Shown here: positions 41,075-48,990 of the stretch, piece by piece
Layout of the letters: every line of letters starts with the position of its first letter
How positions within the stretch are numbered: the stretch's first letter is position 1
Assembly: GCF_015220045.1 (NCBI RefSeq)
Contig: NZ_JADBGB010000001.1
Location: 2,199,001 to 2,263,000, forward strand
Reading direction: 5' to 3'
DNA from: Marivivens aquimaris
GTDB taxonomy: Bacteria > Pseudomonadota > Alphaproteobacteria > Rhodobacterales > Rhodobacteraceae
Length of the DNA stretch: 64,000 nt
Program-made: the position numbers and the translations under genes
Notes under the pieces: model-generated
Databases searched by the model: none
What the model saw: only the letters and a program-made list of their open reading frames with translations
What the model was told of the DNA's origin: nothing

Positions 41075-42244
41075 ATGGCAAAGCTCAAGGTCGTCCCCCC
41101 GCCTCCTCCCGAAGAGGAAGAAGAGCAGGAAGAATGCCCGAAGTGCCCACCTGTGGGTGCTCCTGCATGGATGGCGACCTTCGCCGATATGGCAACGCTG
41201 CTAATGGCGTTCTTCGTTCTCATTCTGTCATTCGCGGAATTCAACCAGCCGCGCTTCAAGATGATCGCAGGCTCGCTGCGTGAATCCTTCGGTGTGCAGC
41301 GCCTCGTGCCTGTCGTCGAAAGCCCCAAGGGCACGACCGTGATCTCTCAGACGTTCTCTCCGTCTCCGCAACCGTCGGTCACGCAGGAAATGACGCAGGA
41401 CACCACCCAGCAGGACCAGCGCGAGGTGAAAACCGACGAGCCGACCGAAAACACCGAAAAAGAAACCGACCCGCAGGAACAGACCGAAGAGCAACAGCAA
41501 GAGCAGCAAGAGAAAGAGCAGCTCATGGAAGAGCTTCAGGACGCGCTGGAAGGCACGGACCTGTCGGTCGAGATGGATGGCGATCAGGTCACTGTAACCT
41601 TCCCAGAAGCATCGTCGGACCAGCCGATGGCAGAGCGCGCAGAACAGATGCAGCAGCTCGCCGACGCGCTGGAACAAACGGGCGCTACGGGTGAAGACGT
41701 CCAGATCAGCGGCCTCGCCAACGATCTGGGCCGTATCGCGGACTCAATGGGCGGCGCGGGTGAAGGCACGGGAACAGGCGATAGCCAAGCGGCGCAGCGC
41801 CGTGCGGGTGTGGCCGAGGCAAAGCTTGAAGTCGCACTGCAAGAACAGATCGATCAGGGTCTCGTCGCGGTGGAACGCGAGGACGACAAGATCTTTGTCA
41901 CTGTCGGTGCTGGCGGCGCGTTCTCTTCGGGTTCTGCCGATCTTACCCCCGAAGCGCAGGAAATCATGCAGCGCCTCGCGCTTACCGCTGCGGGCAACGA
42001 TGGCACGATCACTGTGACCGGTCATACTGACGACGTTCCTCTTTCGGGCGGTCAGTTCACAGATAACTGGGGCCTCGCCTCGGGCCGTGCCTCGGCTGTG
42101 GTGCGTGAACTTGGCGCCACTGGACTGATCGCTCCGGACCGTCTTTCGGCTGTCTCCAAAGGCGAAAGCGAGCCTGTGGCCAGCAACGACACACCCGAAG
42201 GGCGCGAGCAGAACCGCCGCATCGAAATCGAAATCGACTTCTAA
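41075..42244 (+). CDS. motB: Stator subunit MotB (PomB-like) with an extended Glu/Gln linker
   Basis: The 389-residue protein starts with a Pro/Glu-rich tail and a CPKCPP motif just before the helix, as in PomB. The ion-binding Asp is near residue 38 in FADMATLLMAFFVLIL. A long Thr/Gln/Glu-rich linker follows (about 95-165, including EEQQQEQQEKEQ), then a short helical part and an OmpA-like peptidoglycan-binding domain (about 260-389) with TVTGHTDDVPLSGGQFTDNW and EGREQNRRIEIEI. It anchors the stator. The ion cannot be fixed from sequence. The linker is longer than in E. coli MotB (308 residues in total there). Confidence 0.94.
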   Translation: MAKLKVVPPPPPEEEEEQEECPKCPPVGAPAWMATFADMATLLMAFFVLILSFAEFNQPRFKMIAGSLRESFGVQRLVPVVESPKGTTVISQTFSPSPQPSVTQEMTQDTTQQDQREVKTDEPTENTEKETDPQEQTEEQQQEQQEKEQLMEELQDALEGTDLSVEMDGDQVTVTFPEASSDQPMAERAEQMQQLADALEQTGATGEDVQISGLANDLGRIADSMGGAGEGTGTGDSQAAQRRAGVAEAKLEVALQEQIDQGLVAVEREDDKIFVTVGAGGAFSSGSADLTPEAQEIMQRLALTAAGNDGTITVTGHTDDVPLSGGQFTDNWGLASGRASAVVRELGATGLIAPDRLSAVSKGESEPVASNDTPEGREQNRRIEIEIDF

Positions 42245-42259
42245 CAAGGAGCCATCGCA

Positions 42260-43891
42260 ATGGCCGTCGATTATATTAGCACGCTGAACAAGAATGGCTC
42301 GGGCCTTAATCTGTCCGAGCTGGCAGGCAGCATCGCCGCCGCCGAAACCGCACCCAAGATCTATGCGGCCGAAAAGAAGAAAGCCGAAGCCGAGGTCGCA
42401 ATCTCTGCCTACGCCCAGCTTCGCGCGGCTTTCGAGGATTTTGACGGCTCGCTCGCATACATGCAGGGCGCATCGGTGCTCAGCGCTCAGTCGGCCAGCT
42501 CCGCGATTTCGGTCGAAGTCACCGAACGTTCTGCCGTGACAGAGGCCACATCGAGCGTTGACGTAATTCAGACCGCAAAACGTCAGGTGCTCGAATTCAC
42601 AGGCTTCACTGGGCCGGATGATATCATCGGGACTGGCGACATCTCCGTCGAATTCGGCGTGTGGACGGACGACAATACGACCTTCACCGCAAACCCGAGC
42701 TACCCCGGTAGCACCATCACCATTGGTGAGGGCGCGACGCTTCAGGACTTCGCCAACGCCCTTTCATCGCTCGACGGCGTCACGGCCAAAGTACTCGACC
42801 GCGGTGACGGCACCTATACGCTCGGCATCGTATCCGAAGAAGGCGCGGGCCGCGCCATGCGGTTCGAGACGACCAACGCCACCGGCGCACTCGTCGACTT
42901 CGACACCACGACCACCAACGTGGACAAACAGGTTCAGGCGGCGCAGAACGCCCTGCTGACGGTCGACGGGGTCACGATCTTTCGCGACACGAATGTCATT
43001 GATGATGCCATCGACGGGCTAACGCTCACGCTTAACGGTACGACCGAATTTCCGACCGGCGTGACGGTGAAGCGCGATGCGGAACTGGCATCCCAGATGC
43101 TTCAGACCTTCGTGTCGCAGATCAACACGACCATTCGCACGATCAAGGACATGACCGTCTACGGCACCGCCGACAACGACGCCGGCGACCTTGCCGGTGA
43201 TCGCACCGCGCAGAAACTGCTCAAGGATTTCACCGACGTTCTGAAACAGCCGCTCACGGGCCACCGCGATGATCCTGTCTATATGGCCGACCTTGGCGTT
43301 GCGACCAATCGTGACGGGACGCTGTATCTGAACACTGCGCTTTTCGAGCGGGCATTCACCAACGACCCAGATGCGTTCGATCAGGTATTTCAGGACACGT
43401 TCCGTTCGGACAACGATGGTATCACGGTCAGCGGCACCGCGAACTCGTCCACCAAGTCAGGTTCGTACGATTTCAGCTTCGATCCTGATGCGGGCACCGT
43501 CCGCATGGGCAATTCATCCATGTTCGCGACCGCGCTGGACGACAACATGATCCGTTTCGTGGCAACGTCCGGCGATATGGCTGGCGTGGTCATGCTGATG
43601 GAGAACACCGCCACCACAGGAACGATCAGCTATGGCCGCAGCCTTGTGTCGAGCCTTCGCGAAGTGCTGGATGATGCGCTGAGGGTCAACGGCACGTTCG
43701 ACAGCCGTGACACCTACTTCAACAACATCATGACGGAGCAGGACGCGGAGCTGAAAGAGGCCGAGGAGCGTACCGAGACGATCGAGACGCGTTACCTCAA
43801 GCGTTTCGCAGCTATGGAAACCGCAATTTCCTCGCTGAATGCGACGGGCGAATACCTCAGCAATCTCGTGGATAGCTGGAACAAAAGCTAA
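42260..43891 (+). CDS. fliD: Filament cap protein FliD
   Basis: The 543-residue protein has the FliD_N region (about 20-130, LNLSELAGSIAAAETAPKI and onward), a central variable part with hydroxy-rich beta segments, and a FliD_C region (about 285-535) ending in a coiled-coil helix (AEERTETIETRYLKRFAAME) with LNATGEYLSNLVDSW. FliD caps the growing filament and folds flagellin subunits. It is the third gene after motA-motB and would be read from the sigma-54 site at 40191. Confidence 0.92.
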   Translation: MAVDYISTLNKNGSGLNLSELAGSIAAAETAPKIYAAEKKKAEAEVAISAYAQLRAAFEDFDGSLAYMQGASVLSAQSASSAISVEVTERSAVTEATSSVDVIQTAKRQVLEFTGFTGPDDIIGTGDISVEFGVWTDDNTTFTANPSYPGSTITIGEGATLQDFANALSSLDGVTAKVLDRGDGTYTLGIVSEEGAGRAMRFETTNATGALVDFDTTTTNVDKQVQAAQNALLTVDGVTIFRDTNVIDDAIDGLTLTLNGTTEFPTGVTVKRDAELASQMLQTFVSQINTTIRTIKDMTVYGTADNDAGDLAGDRTAQKLLKDFTDVLKQPLTGHRDDPVYMADLGVATNRDGTLYLNTALFERAFTNDPDAFDQVFQDTFRSDNDGITVSGTANSSTKSGSYDFSFDPDAGTVRMGNSSMFATALDDNMIRFVATSGDMAGVVMLMENTATTGTISYGRSLVSSLREVLDDALRVNGTFDSRDTYFNNIMTEQDAELKEAEERTETIETRYLKRFAAMETAISSLNATGEYLSNLVDSWNKS

Positions 43892-43915
43892 GCGCGTTCG
43901 GGACGGAGGTCGCTG

Positions 43916-45013
43916 TTATGCGACCTCGCGGTTCAGACCGTACTTCTTCATCTTTTCGATGAGGGTCGTACGGCGCAGGCGCAGCTGGGTGGCCGCACGG
44001 CTGACGCAATAGCTGGTCTTTTCCAGCGCCGTCTCGATCAGAGCCACTTCGATATCACGCAGGTAGACGCGCAGGTCGAGGTCTTGCCCCTCCGCATCGT
44101 TCAGGTAGCGGAACTGGTCCGGCGACGGTAGATCGTGGGTCTCCGGCATGACCGGATCGGACTGCGGCGCACAGCCGTCGATGTAGGGCATACCGGCGTT
44201 CAGCAGGAAATTCTTCACCATATCGGCGGTGACAACCTGACCAGGGAACATGACGGACGCGCGGATAAGCGTGTTGCGCAGTTCGCGGATGTTGCCGCGC
44301 CACGTGTGCGACTGAAGTGCGCGCATACCGGTGTCGTCGAACAGCGGCTCGTCAAAGGTGACGTCCTTCGCTTTGTAATCCTTAATCATGCGATCCAGGA
44401 TGAGCGGGATGTCTGTGACCCGCTTTGCCAGCGACGGCAGACCGATCTGGAACAGGGCGACGCGGAAATAGAGGTCTTCGCGGAACTGGACTTCTTCCTG
44501 AGAGGTCAGATCGCGGTGGGTCGCGGTGACGAGGCGAAAATCGACGTCGATTTCCTGCATCGAGCCAAGGCGGCGGATTTTGCGGGTTTCGAGAACGCGG
44601 AGCAGCTTTACCTGAAGCGCGGGCGGCATGTCACCGATCTCGTCGAGGAATAGCGTACCGCCGCAGGCTTGCTCGAAACGGCCGATCTTGCGACCCTCAG
44701 CACCAGTAAACGCACCCTTCTCGTGGCCGAAGAGTTCGCTCTCCAGAAGCTCGGCGGGGATGGCGGCACAGTTTACAGCAACAAGCTCGCCTTTGCGGCC
44801 CGAAACGGCGTGCAGTGCTTCTGCAACCAGTTCCTTGCCCGTACCGGTTTCGCCCTGCACCAGCACCGGAGCCACCGAAGCACCGACCAGTGCGATGTGC
44901 TGCTTGACCTGCTGCATGACAGGGGACGTCCCTGCAATGATACCGTCGACGACAGCGATAGCGCTATCATTGCTGGGCGCGCCGAATTGTACGTTTGTCC
45001 AATGCTGTGTCAT
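43916..45013 (-). CDS. fleQ: Master sigma-54 activator FleQ
   Basis: The protein has 365 residues, counted from the ATG at 45011-45013, with an AAGGA ribosome site. The N-terminus is short, without a receiver domain. The AAA+ domain (about 20-255) has Walker A GETGTGKE, the sigma-54 loop KGAFTGAE, Walker [13 protein letters not shown] and [17 protein letters not shown] arginine finger ([14 protein letters not shown]). The C-terminal Fis-type HTH is clear ([20 protein letters not shown]). It corresponds to R. sphaeroides FleQ, which binds DNA and pairs with FleT. No sigma-54 site lies upstream; instead three palindromes lie in the gap (45079-45292). Confidence 0.93.
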   Translation of the reverse strand: MTQHWTNVQFGAPSNDSAIAVVDGIIAGTSPVMQQVKQHIALVGASVAPVLVQGETGTGKELVAEALHAVSGRKGELVAVNCAAIPAELLESELFGHEKGAFTGAEGRKIGRFEQACGGTLFLDEIGDMPPALQVKLLRVLETRKIRRLGSMQEIDVDFRLVTATHRDLTSQEEVQFREDLYFRVALFQIGLPSLAKRVTDIPLILDRMIKDYKAKDVTFDEPLFDDTGMRALQSHTWRGNIRELRNTLIRASVMFPGQVVTADMVKNFLLNAGMPYIDGCAPQSDPVMPETHDLPSPDQFRYLNDAEGQDLDLRVYLRDIEVALIETALEKTSYCVSRAATQLRLRRTTLIEKMKKYGLNREVA

Positions 45014-45078
45014 GGTACCGTCCTTACTTATTGAATTTCCGACAGAGTGTCGGGCCACTGACACATCATCCCACAACC

Positions 45079-45099
45079 GCAGAGTTATTTAGACTCTGC
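45079..45099 (-). repeat. Inverted repeat upstream of fleQ
   Basis: Seven bases (GCAGAGT) and their exact complement are separated by 7 bases. It lies about 66 bases before the fleQ start and could be an operator or a hairpin in the fleQ leader. No T run follows on either strand. Confidence 0.4.
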
Positions 45100-45187
45100 A
45101 TCAGAGGGACTAAAAACCGCGTCGGACTAGGCTTTCATCTCATCGAATACCGCAAATTAACCTTACGGATAGTTTGACACTGCGCTT

Positions 45188-45202
45188 ACCTGAAATTCAG
45201 GT
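45188..45202. promoter_or_regulatory. 15-bp perfect palindrome between fleQ and the ManC-like gene
   Basis: ACCTGAA-A-TTCAGGT is a perfect 7-1-7 palindrome, of a type bound by dimeric regulators. A third, weaker one (ATAGG-TAT-CCTAT) lies at 45280-45292. The 359-base gap 45014-45372 otherwise shows no gene and no consensus sigma-54 or sigma-28 site. Confidence 0.4.
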
Positions 45203-45372
45203 GTGATTCAGCCTTGGCCGTGGCAGCGATGCCAACTGCACCTGTCGAGAATCGGACGACCGTCGATTCGGCGTGGAATAGGTATCCTATCCCTCTGTAA
45301 ATTGGACAGTTTTGCAAAATAAGCGCATGAATCGCGGCCAAGCCGTGAAACCCGCCTACGAAGGAGGAACGG

Positions 45373-46809
45373 ATGTCGCTTCGCTCTGTATGTCCCGTCA
45401 TTCTCTGTAGTGGCCGCGACCAGAACTTCTGGCCGGTATCGAGCGACGCCTTGCCTCAGCAGTTCGCAAAAACAGGCGATGCGCCCAGTGCTTTCCAGCA
45501 ATCGTTGAAGGCTGCGTTCGAATTGGGCCTCGGACCCGCAGTGGTTGTAGCATTGTCGGATCACCGTCACCTCGTCGATGACCAAATCGCGGAATACGGC
45601 ATTCCGGTCCGTGCGGTCGTTGGCCTGCCCGAAGATCGCGGCACATCAGCGGCGGCTTGCGCGGCGACGGAAATCGTCGCGGCAGAAAACCCTGATACGT
45701 CGATGCTGCTGATGCTGGCCGACCGTCAAGTGATCCAACAGCGGTCCATCGCGGATGCTATTTCCGCCGGTTATCACCTGTCGGACAGCGGGCAGTTCGT
45801 GTCCTTCGGCTTCCCGCCGGGTGCCGGGGTACCGCGATCCATTGCGATCGAACTGGCGCAGGGAACGTCTCTCTCGACCTCTCCGCAGCCAGTCGCTCAG
45901 TTCCTGCCAACCTCGGATACCGCCGTGGCAGGAGAGATCGCCGCGACGGGTCGCTACATGTGGGGAATGCAGCTCGTGCTCGTGGCGGCTAAAACACTGC
46001 GCGGCATTTACGGTCGCCACGCCGCCCCGATCCGCGCCACTGTCCGCCGCGCTGTCCGCGAAGGTCAGGTGAATGGCAAATCCCATACTCTCGGGGCGTG
46101 CTACAGCGCCGCCGATGAGACGAGTTTCTTCACCTCGATCATGCAACACCAGCAGGGCACCGTCGTGCCGCTGGCGTCGGGGACTTCGACGGTCGGCAAC
46201 TGGCGTGAGGTTTGGCAAAGCGCCGAGAAGGATCGCAAGGGCGTGCGCGTCGAAGGCAATGCTCAGGCGCACGGGTGCAACGATACCTACCTCGCCAGCC
46301 AGTCGGACGGGATGCAGGTTCTCGGCATCGGGCTGAGCAACATCGCCGTGGTCGCCACACGCGACGCCGTGCTCGTGATGGATATGGACAAGACCGAGGA
46401 ACTGCCGACCGTGGTCAGGCAGATGGAGGCGCGACACTCGTCCAAGTCACAAGGCCCTGTGCTCCAGCTTCATCCGTGGGGCAGGACCGAGATGCTACAA
46501 ACCGGCCCGACCCATCGCCTGCGCTGGGTTATTATCAAACCCGGTTGCCGCATTCCCACCCGCTCTCACCTCAACCGCAAAGAGAACTGGGTTGTGGTCG
46601 AGGGGACAGGCCGCGTCGTCCGTAATGGCGTCACGGAACTTATCTGCGAAAACGACTCTGTGCTGATCGACAAGGGTCAGGAATACAGCATCGAAAATCC
46701 GGGCAAGGCGACGCTGAAACTGGTCGAGGTCCAGACGGGACCGTACCTTGGCGATGACGATCAGGAAGTGCTCGACACCGTCTACGAGACCGCCGACGCC
46801 GAAGAATAA
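45373..46809 (+). CDS. ManC-like protein with both catalytic motifs altered
   Basis: The 478-residue protein has the length and order of bifunctional mannose-1-phosphate guanylyltransferase/mannose-6-phosphate isomerase (ManC/AlgA). The N-terminal nucleotide loop, normally GGSGTRLWPLSR, reads CSGRDQNFWPVS with the first Gly and Arg pattern lost, though LPQQF follows as expected. The EKP active-site motif is missing; only GRYMWGMQLVLVA remains of the WNSG region. The C-terminal cupin has SHLNRKENWVVVEGTGRV in place of H-x-H-R-x-E-H-W, losing both metal-site histidines but keeping the fold. I infer a non-enzymatic or altered role. It is divergent from fleQ and its stop abuts the sltF stop. Confidence 0.7.
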   Translation: MSLRSVCPVILCSGRDQNFWPVSSDALPQQFAKTGDAPSAFQQSLKAAFELGLGPAVVVALSDHRHLVDDQIAEYGIPVRAVVGLPEDRGTSAAACAATEIVAAENPDTSMLLMLADRQVIQQRSIADAISAGYHLSDSGQFVSFGFPPGAGVPRSIAIELAQGTSLSTSPQPVAQFLPTSDTAVAGEIAATGRYMWGMQLVLVAAKTLRGIYGRHAAPIRATVRRAVREGQVNGKSHTLGACYSAADETSFFTSIMQHQQGTVVPLASGTSTVGNWREVWQSAEKDRKGVRVEGNAQAHGCNDTYLASQSDGMQVLGIGLSNIAVVATRDAVLVMDMDKTEELPTVVRQMEARHSSKSQGPVLQLHPWGRTEMLQTGPTHRLRWVIIKPGCRIPTRSHLNRKENWVVVEGTGRVVRNGVTELICENDSVLIDKGQEYSIENPGKATLKLVEVQTGPYLGDDDQEVLDTVYETADAEE

Positions 46810-47682
46810 CTACTGCGCAGAGCCGAAGAGTTCGCGGAACGCTTCGATCTTGTCCCAGTCGCGTTGAAGGCGCGGCGGCAGGCTTTCGCGGCTGGCCAAC
46901 ACGCGGTTATCGGTGACACGCCAACGACCCTCGGTGCGCGTCTCTTCGGTCGGCGCACTCAGCACCACAGCAATCGGCGCGGCCTCGTCATAGGTGCCAC
47001 GCGCACGCGGGCGCGGAGCATGTTCGGGCGCGCCTGATTGCGGCGCATCGTCTTGGCTGTCGTCTTCGCTGGCGAGATAGACCTCGACCGTCGGCGCCAT
47101 AGCGACGAGCGGCATTGGGCTGCGGGTCAGGAAACCGCGCTGCGGCTCGGGGAGCGGCACGGGATCTTCCTGCCGGATTTCAGCGATGATCTGATAGACC
47201 CGCTCGCGATACGCGCCGCCGCGATCCGTGTTGCGGGAATGGTAACTGGCTGTCGCGGCATCCCATCCGCCAAGCTGATTGTAGAGCTCGGCCATGAACT
47301 GCGCCCCGTATCGGGTGTTCAGATCGGGATCGAGCATATCGGCCAGCGACGGGAAATTATCGTGGTGCCAGCGATAGTTAATCTGCATACAGCCCACGTC
47401 GATGTTCGTCACACCCTCGGCCACGGCTTGTTCCAGATAAGCCAGCGCCTCGGCTCGGGTATCGAAATACATGCTCCGCCCGCCTTGGTTCAGCGTCCAA
47501 GGCCACGCGCGGCGATCAACGCCGTCTATGGCGTAACCGCTTTCCATACGCGCCACAGCGGGGAGCAAGGTTTCGGGCAGTCCTGCCTCCTGCCCCGCAA
47601 CGGCGGCCAGTCCCTCGCAATCGGGAAGGTTGGCCAGCGCGGGCGTTGCCACAAGGGCAAAGAGGGGAACAAGAAATCTCAT
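46810..47682 (-). CDS. sltF: Flagellar lytic transglycosylase SltF
   Basis: The protein has 290 residues, counted from the ATG at 47680-47682 with an AGGGG site. The signal peptide ends near TPALA. The SLT domain (about 28-170) has catalytic Glu47 in VARMESGYAIDG, GCMQINYRWH and the ATASYHSRNTD end. The C-terminal 120 residues are a disordered Pro/Ala/Asp linker with a short helix at the end. In R. sphaeroides SltF opens peptidoglycan for the rod, as FlgJ there has no muramidase domain; the same arrangement holds here (flgJ, 53094-53414). It is 27 bases after flgL. Confidence 0.9.
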   Translation of the reverse strand: MRFLVPLFALVATPALANLPDCEGLAAVAGQEAGLPETLLPAVARMESGYAIDGVDRRAWPWTLNQGGRSMYFDTRAEALAYLEQAVAEGVTNIDVGCMQINYRWHHDNFPSLADMLDPDLNTRYGAQFMAELYNQLGGWDAATASYHSRNTDRGGAYRERVYQIIAEIRQEDPVPLPEPQRGFLTRSPMPLVAMAPTVEVYLASEDDSQDDAPQSGAPEHAPRPRARGTYDEAAPIAVVLSAPTEETRTEGRWRVTDNRVLASRESLPPRLQRDWDKIEAFRELFGSAQ

Positions 47683-47709
47683 GCCCCTGCCCTGCAAGTC
47701 CCGCGCCAC

Positions 47710-48972
47710 TCAGCGCAGGAAGTCAAAGAGCGACGTCTGCGTGATTTTTACATAGGTCTGCTGCGAGGCATCGCGTGTCAGAAGCAGCGTCTGCAATTCC
47801 GTCACAGCCTTCGCGATGTCGAGGTCTTCGAGGCCCGCGACGGCTTCGTCGATGCGCAACTGGCGGAAGTCGAGCGCTTCCTGCTGCGCGTCTACGGTGG
47901 CGCCCATCGCACCAACTTCGGCGCGCATGGCAGCGAAGTGACCGACAGCTGCCTGAACCTGCAAGAGCATTGCATCCGATGACATCGTCACCGCCTTAAG
48001 CAGGATCGGGTTCTTTCCTGGCTGGCCACGGAATTCGAGCTGCTGGAACGAACCGATCGGCCGCTGCGGGTTGTCGGAGCGTTTGAAATTCGCCAGTTCA
48101 AACTCGCTTTCCGAATTCAGGATGATGTCTTTGCCGTCGGCCGACACCTCTGCGGTGACGCCTGTCGTGGCGCTGTGCGCGTTGATCACGTCAACCATAG
48201 GCTGCGGCAAGCCTGCCACCAACTCCGCCTCGATATCGACCGAACCCTCCGGCCCGTTGATGGTCATGGAGATCGTCTTGGTCGTGCGGTCCGCATCCAG
48301 AACCAGCTTGCCGCGGCCCGTCACAGCCACCGCGTCGTCGGCCTCGTACATAGTGGTGTCCATGCTATCGACCAGCTTGTCTACGATGCCGAACACACTC
48401 GTACGGTCGCCTGCGAGTGGCGCGGTCATGAACAGTTCATCGCCATTGAGACCGACCGCCATCGTCAGCGTTTCTGACAGCCGCTGGGACGGACGCCCGC
48501 CGTCCCCGACGTATTGCACACCGTCGTTCGTCTCCACGAACGCGGGCGCGGCGGAGTATCCGGCGAAAAGCGGCTGGCCAAGCGCGTCGGTGCGGTTCGC
48601 GATCTCGACCAGCGAGGTGCGGAGTGTTTGCGCCTCGGCCCTGATACCTTGGATACCTTCGGCGGGCAGCGTGCTGTTACCCGCTTGGATCGCCAGTTCG
48701 GTCAGGCGGCGCATGATGGTTGCGGCATCTCCGATGGCTTGGTCCGACAGGCTGATCCTGCTCGCGGCCTGATCGGCGGCGTTAGTGAAATGATCAAGCG
48801 CCGCGCGTTCCTCTTTCAGCGCGGAAAGCTGTGAGGCGCGCATCTGGTCGGCAGAGGCTCGCGGGTCGTTCTTGCCCGACGAAATCTGTGCCTGAAGATC
48901 CGACACCTTCGCCTGCACGCGGCTGAACGAGCGGGTGGCGAGGTCGGTGAAAAGCTGGTTACTGACCGTCAT
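47710..48972 (-). CDS. flgL: Hook-filament junction protein FlgL
   Basis: The 420-residue protein has flagellin-like ends: residues 1-140 (LQAQISSGKNDPRASADQMR) and the C-terminal helix (LRIDEAVAGLEDLDIAKAVT, then QQTYVKITQTSLFDFLR). The middle is a variable beta domain. FlgL forms the second junction zone below the filament. Confidence 0.92.
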   Translation of the reverse strand: MTVSNQLFTDLATRSFSRVQAKVSDLQAQISSGKNDPRASADQMRASQLSALKEERAALDHFTNAADQAASRISLSDQAIGDAATIMRRLTELAIQAGNSTLPAEGIQGIRAEAQTLRTSLVEIANRTDALGQPLFAGYSAAPAFVETNDGVQYVGDGGRPSQRLSETLTMAVGLNGDELFMTAPLAGDRTSVFGIVDKLVDSMDTTMYEADDAVAVTGRGKLVLDADRTTKTISMTINGPEGSVDIEAELVAGLPQPMVDVINAHSATTGVTAEVSADGKDIILNSESEFELANFKRSDNPQRPIGSFQQLEFRGQPGKNPILLKAVTMSSDAMLLQVQAAVGHFAAMRAEVGAMGATVDAQQEALDFRQLRIDEAVAGLEDLDIAKAVTELQTLLLTRDASQQTYVKITQTSLFDFLR

Positions 48973-48990
48973 GGCGTCCTCTTTCCGGTA

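Noticed and set aside
43082..43100. TGGCAT-CCCAG-ATGC inside fliD as a sigma-54 site
   Set aside because: It lies within a coding region with no gene start downstream; treated as chance.
45188..45202. Reading the ACCTGAAATTCAGGT palindrome as a lux box
   Set aside because: Lux boxes have CTG and CAG 10 bases apart; here they are 5 apart, so only a generic operator is proposed.
45299..45314. TTGGACAGTTTTGC before the ManC-like gene as a sigma-54 site
   Set aside because: GG and GC are separated by 8 bases where 10 are required.
47694..47708. TGGCGC-GGGAC-TTGC as a sigma-54 promoter for sltF
   Set aside because: Although close to consensus, RNA would start at the sltF start codon itself, leaving no leader or ribosome site; probably chance or a minor site.
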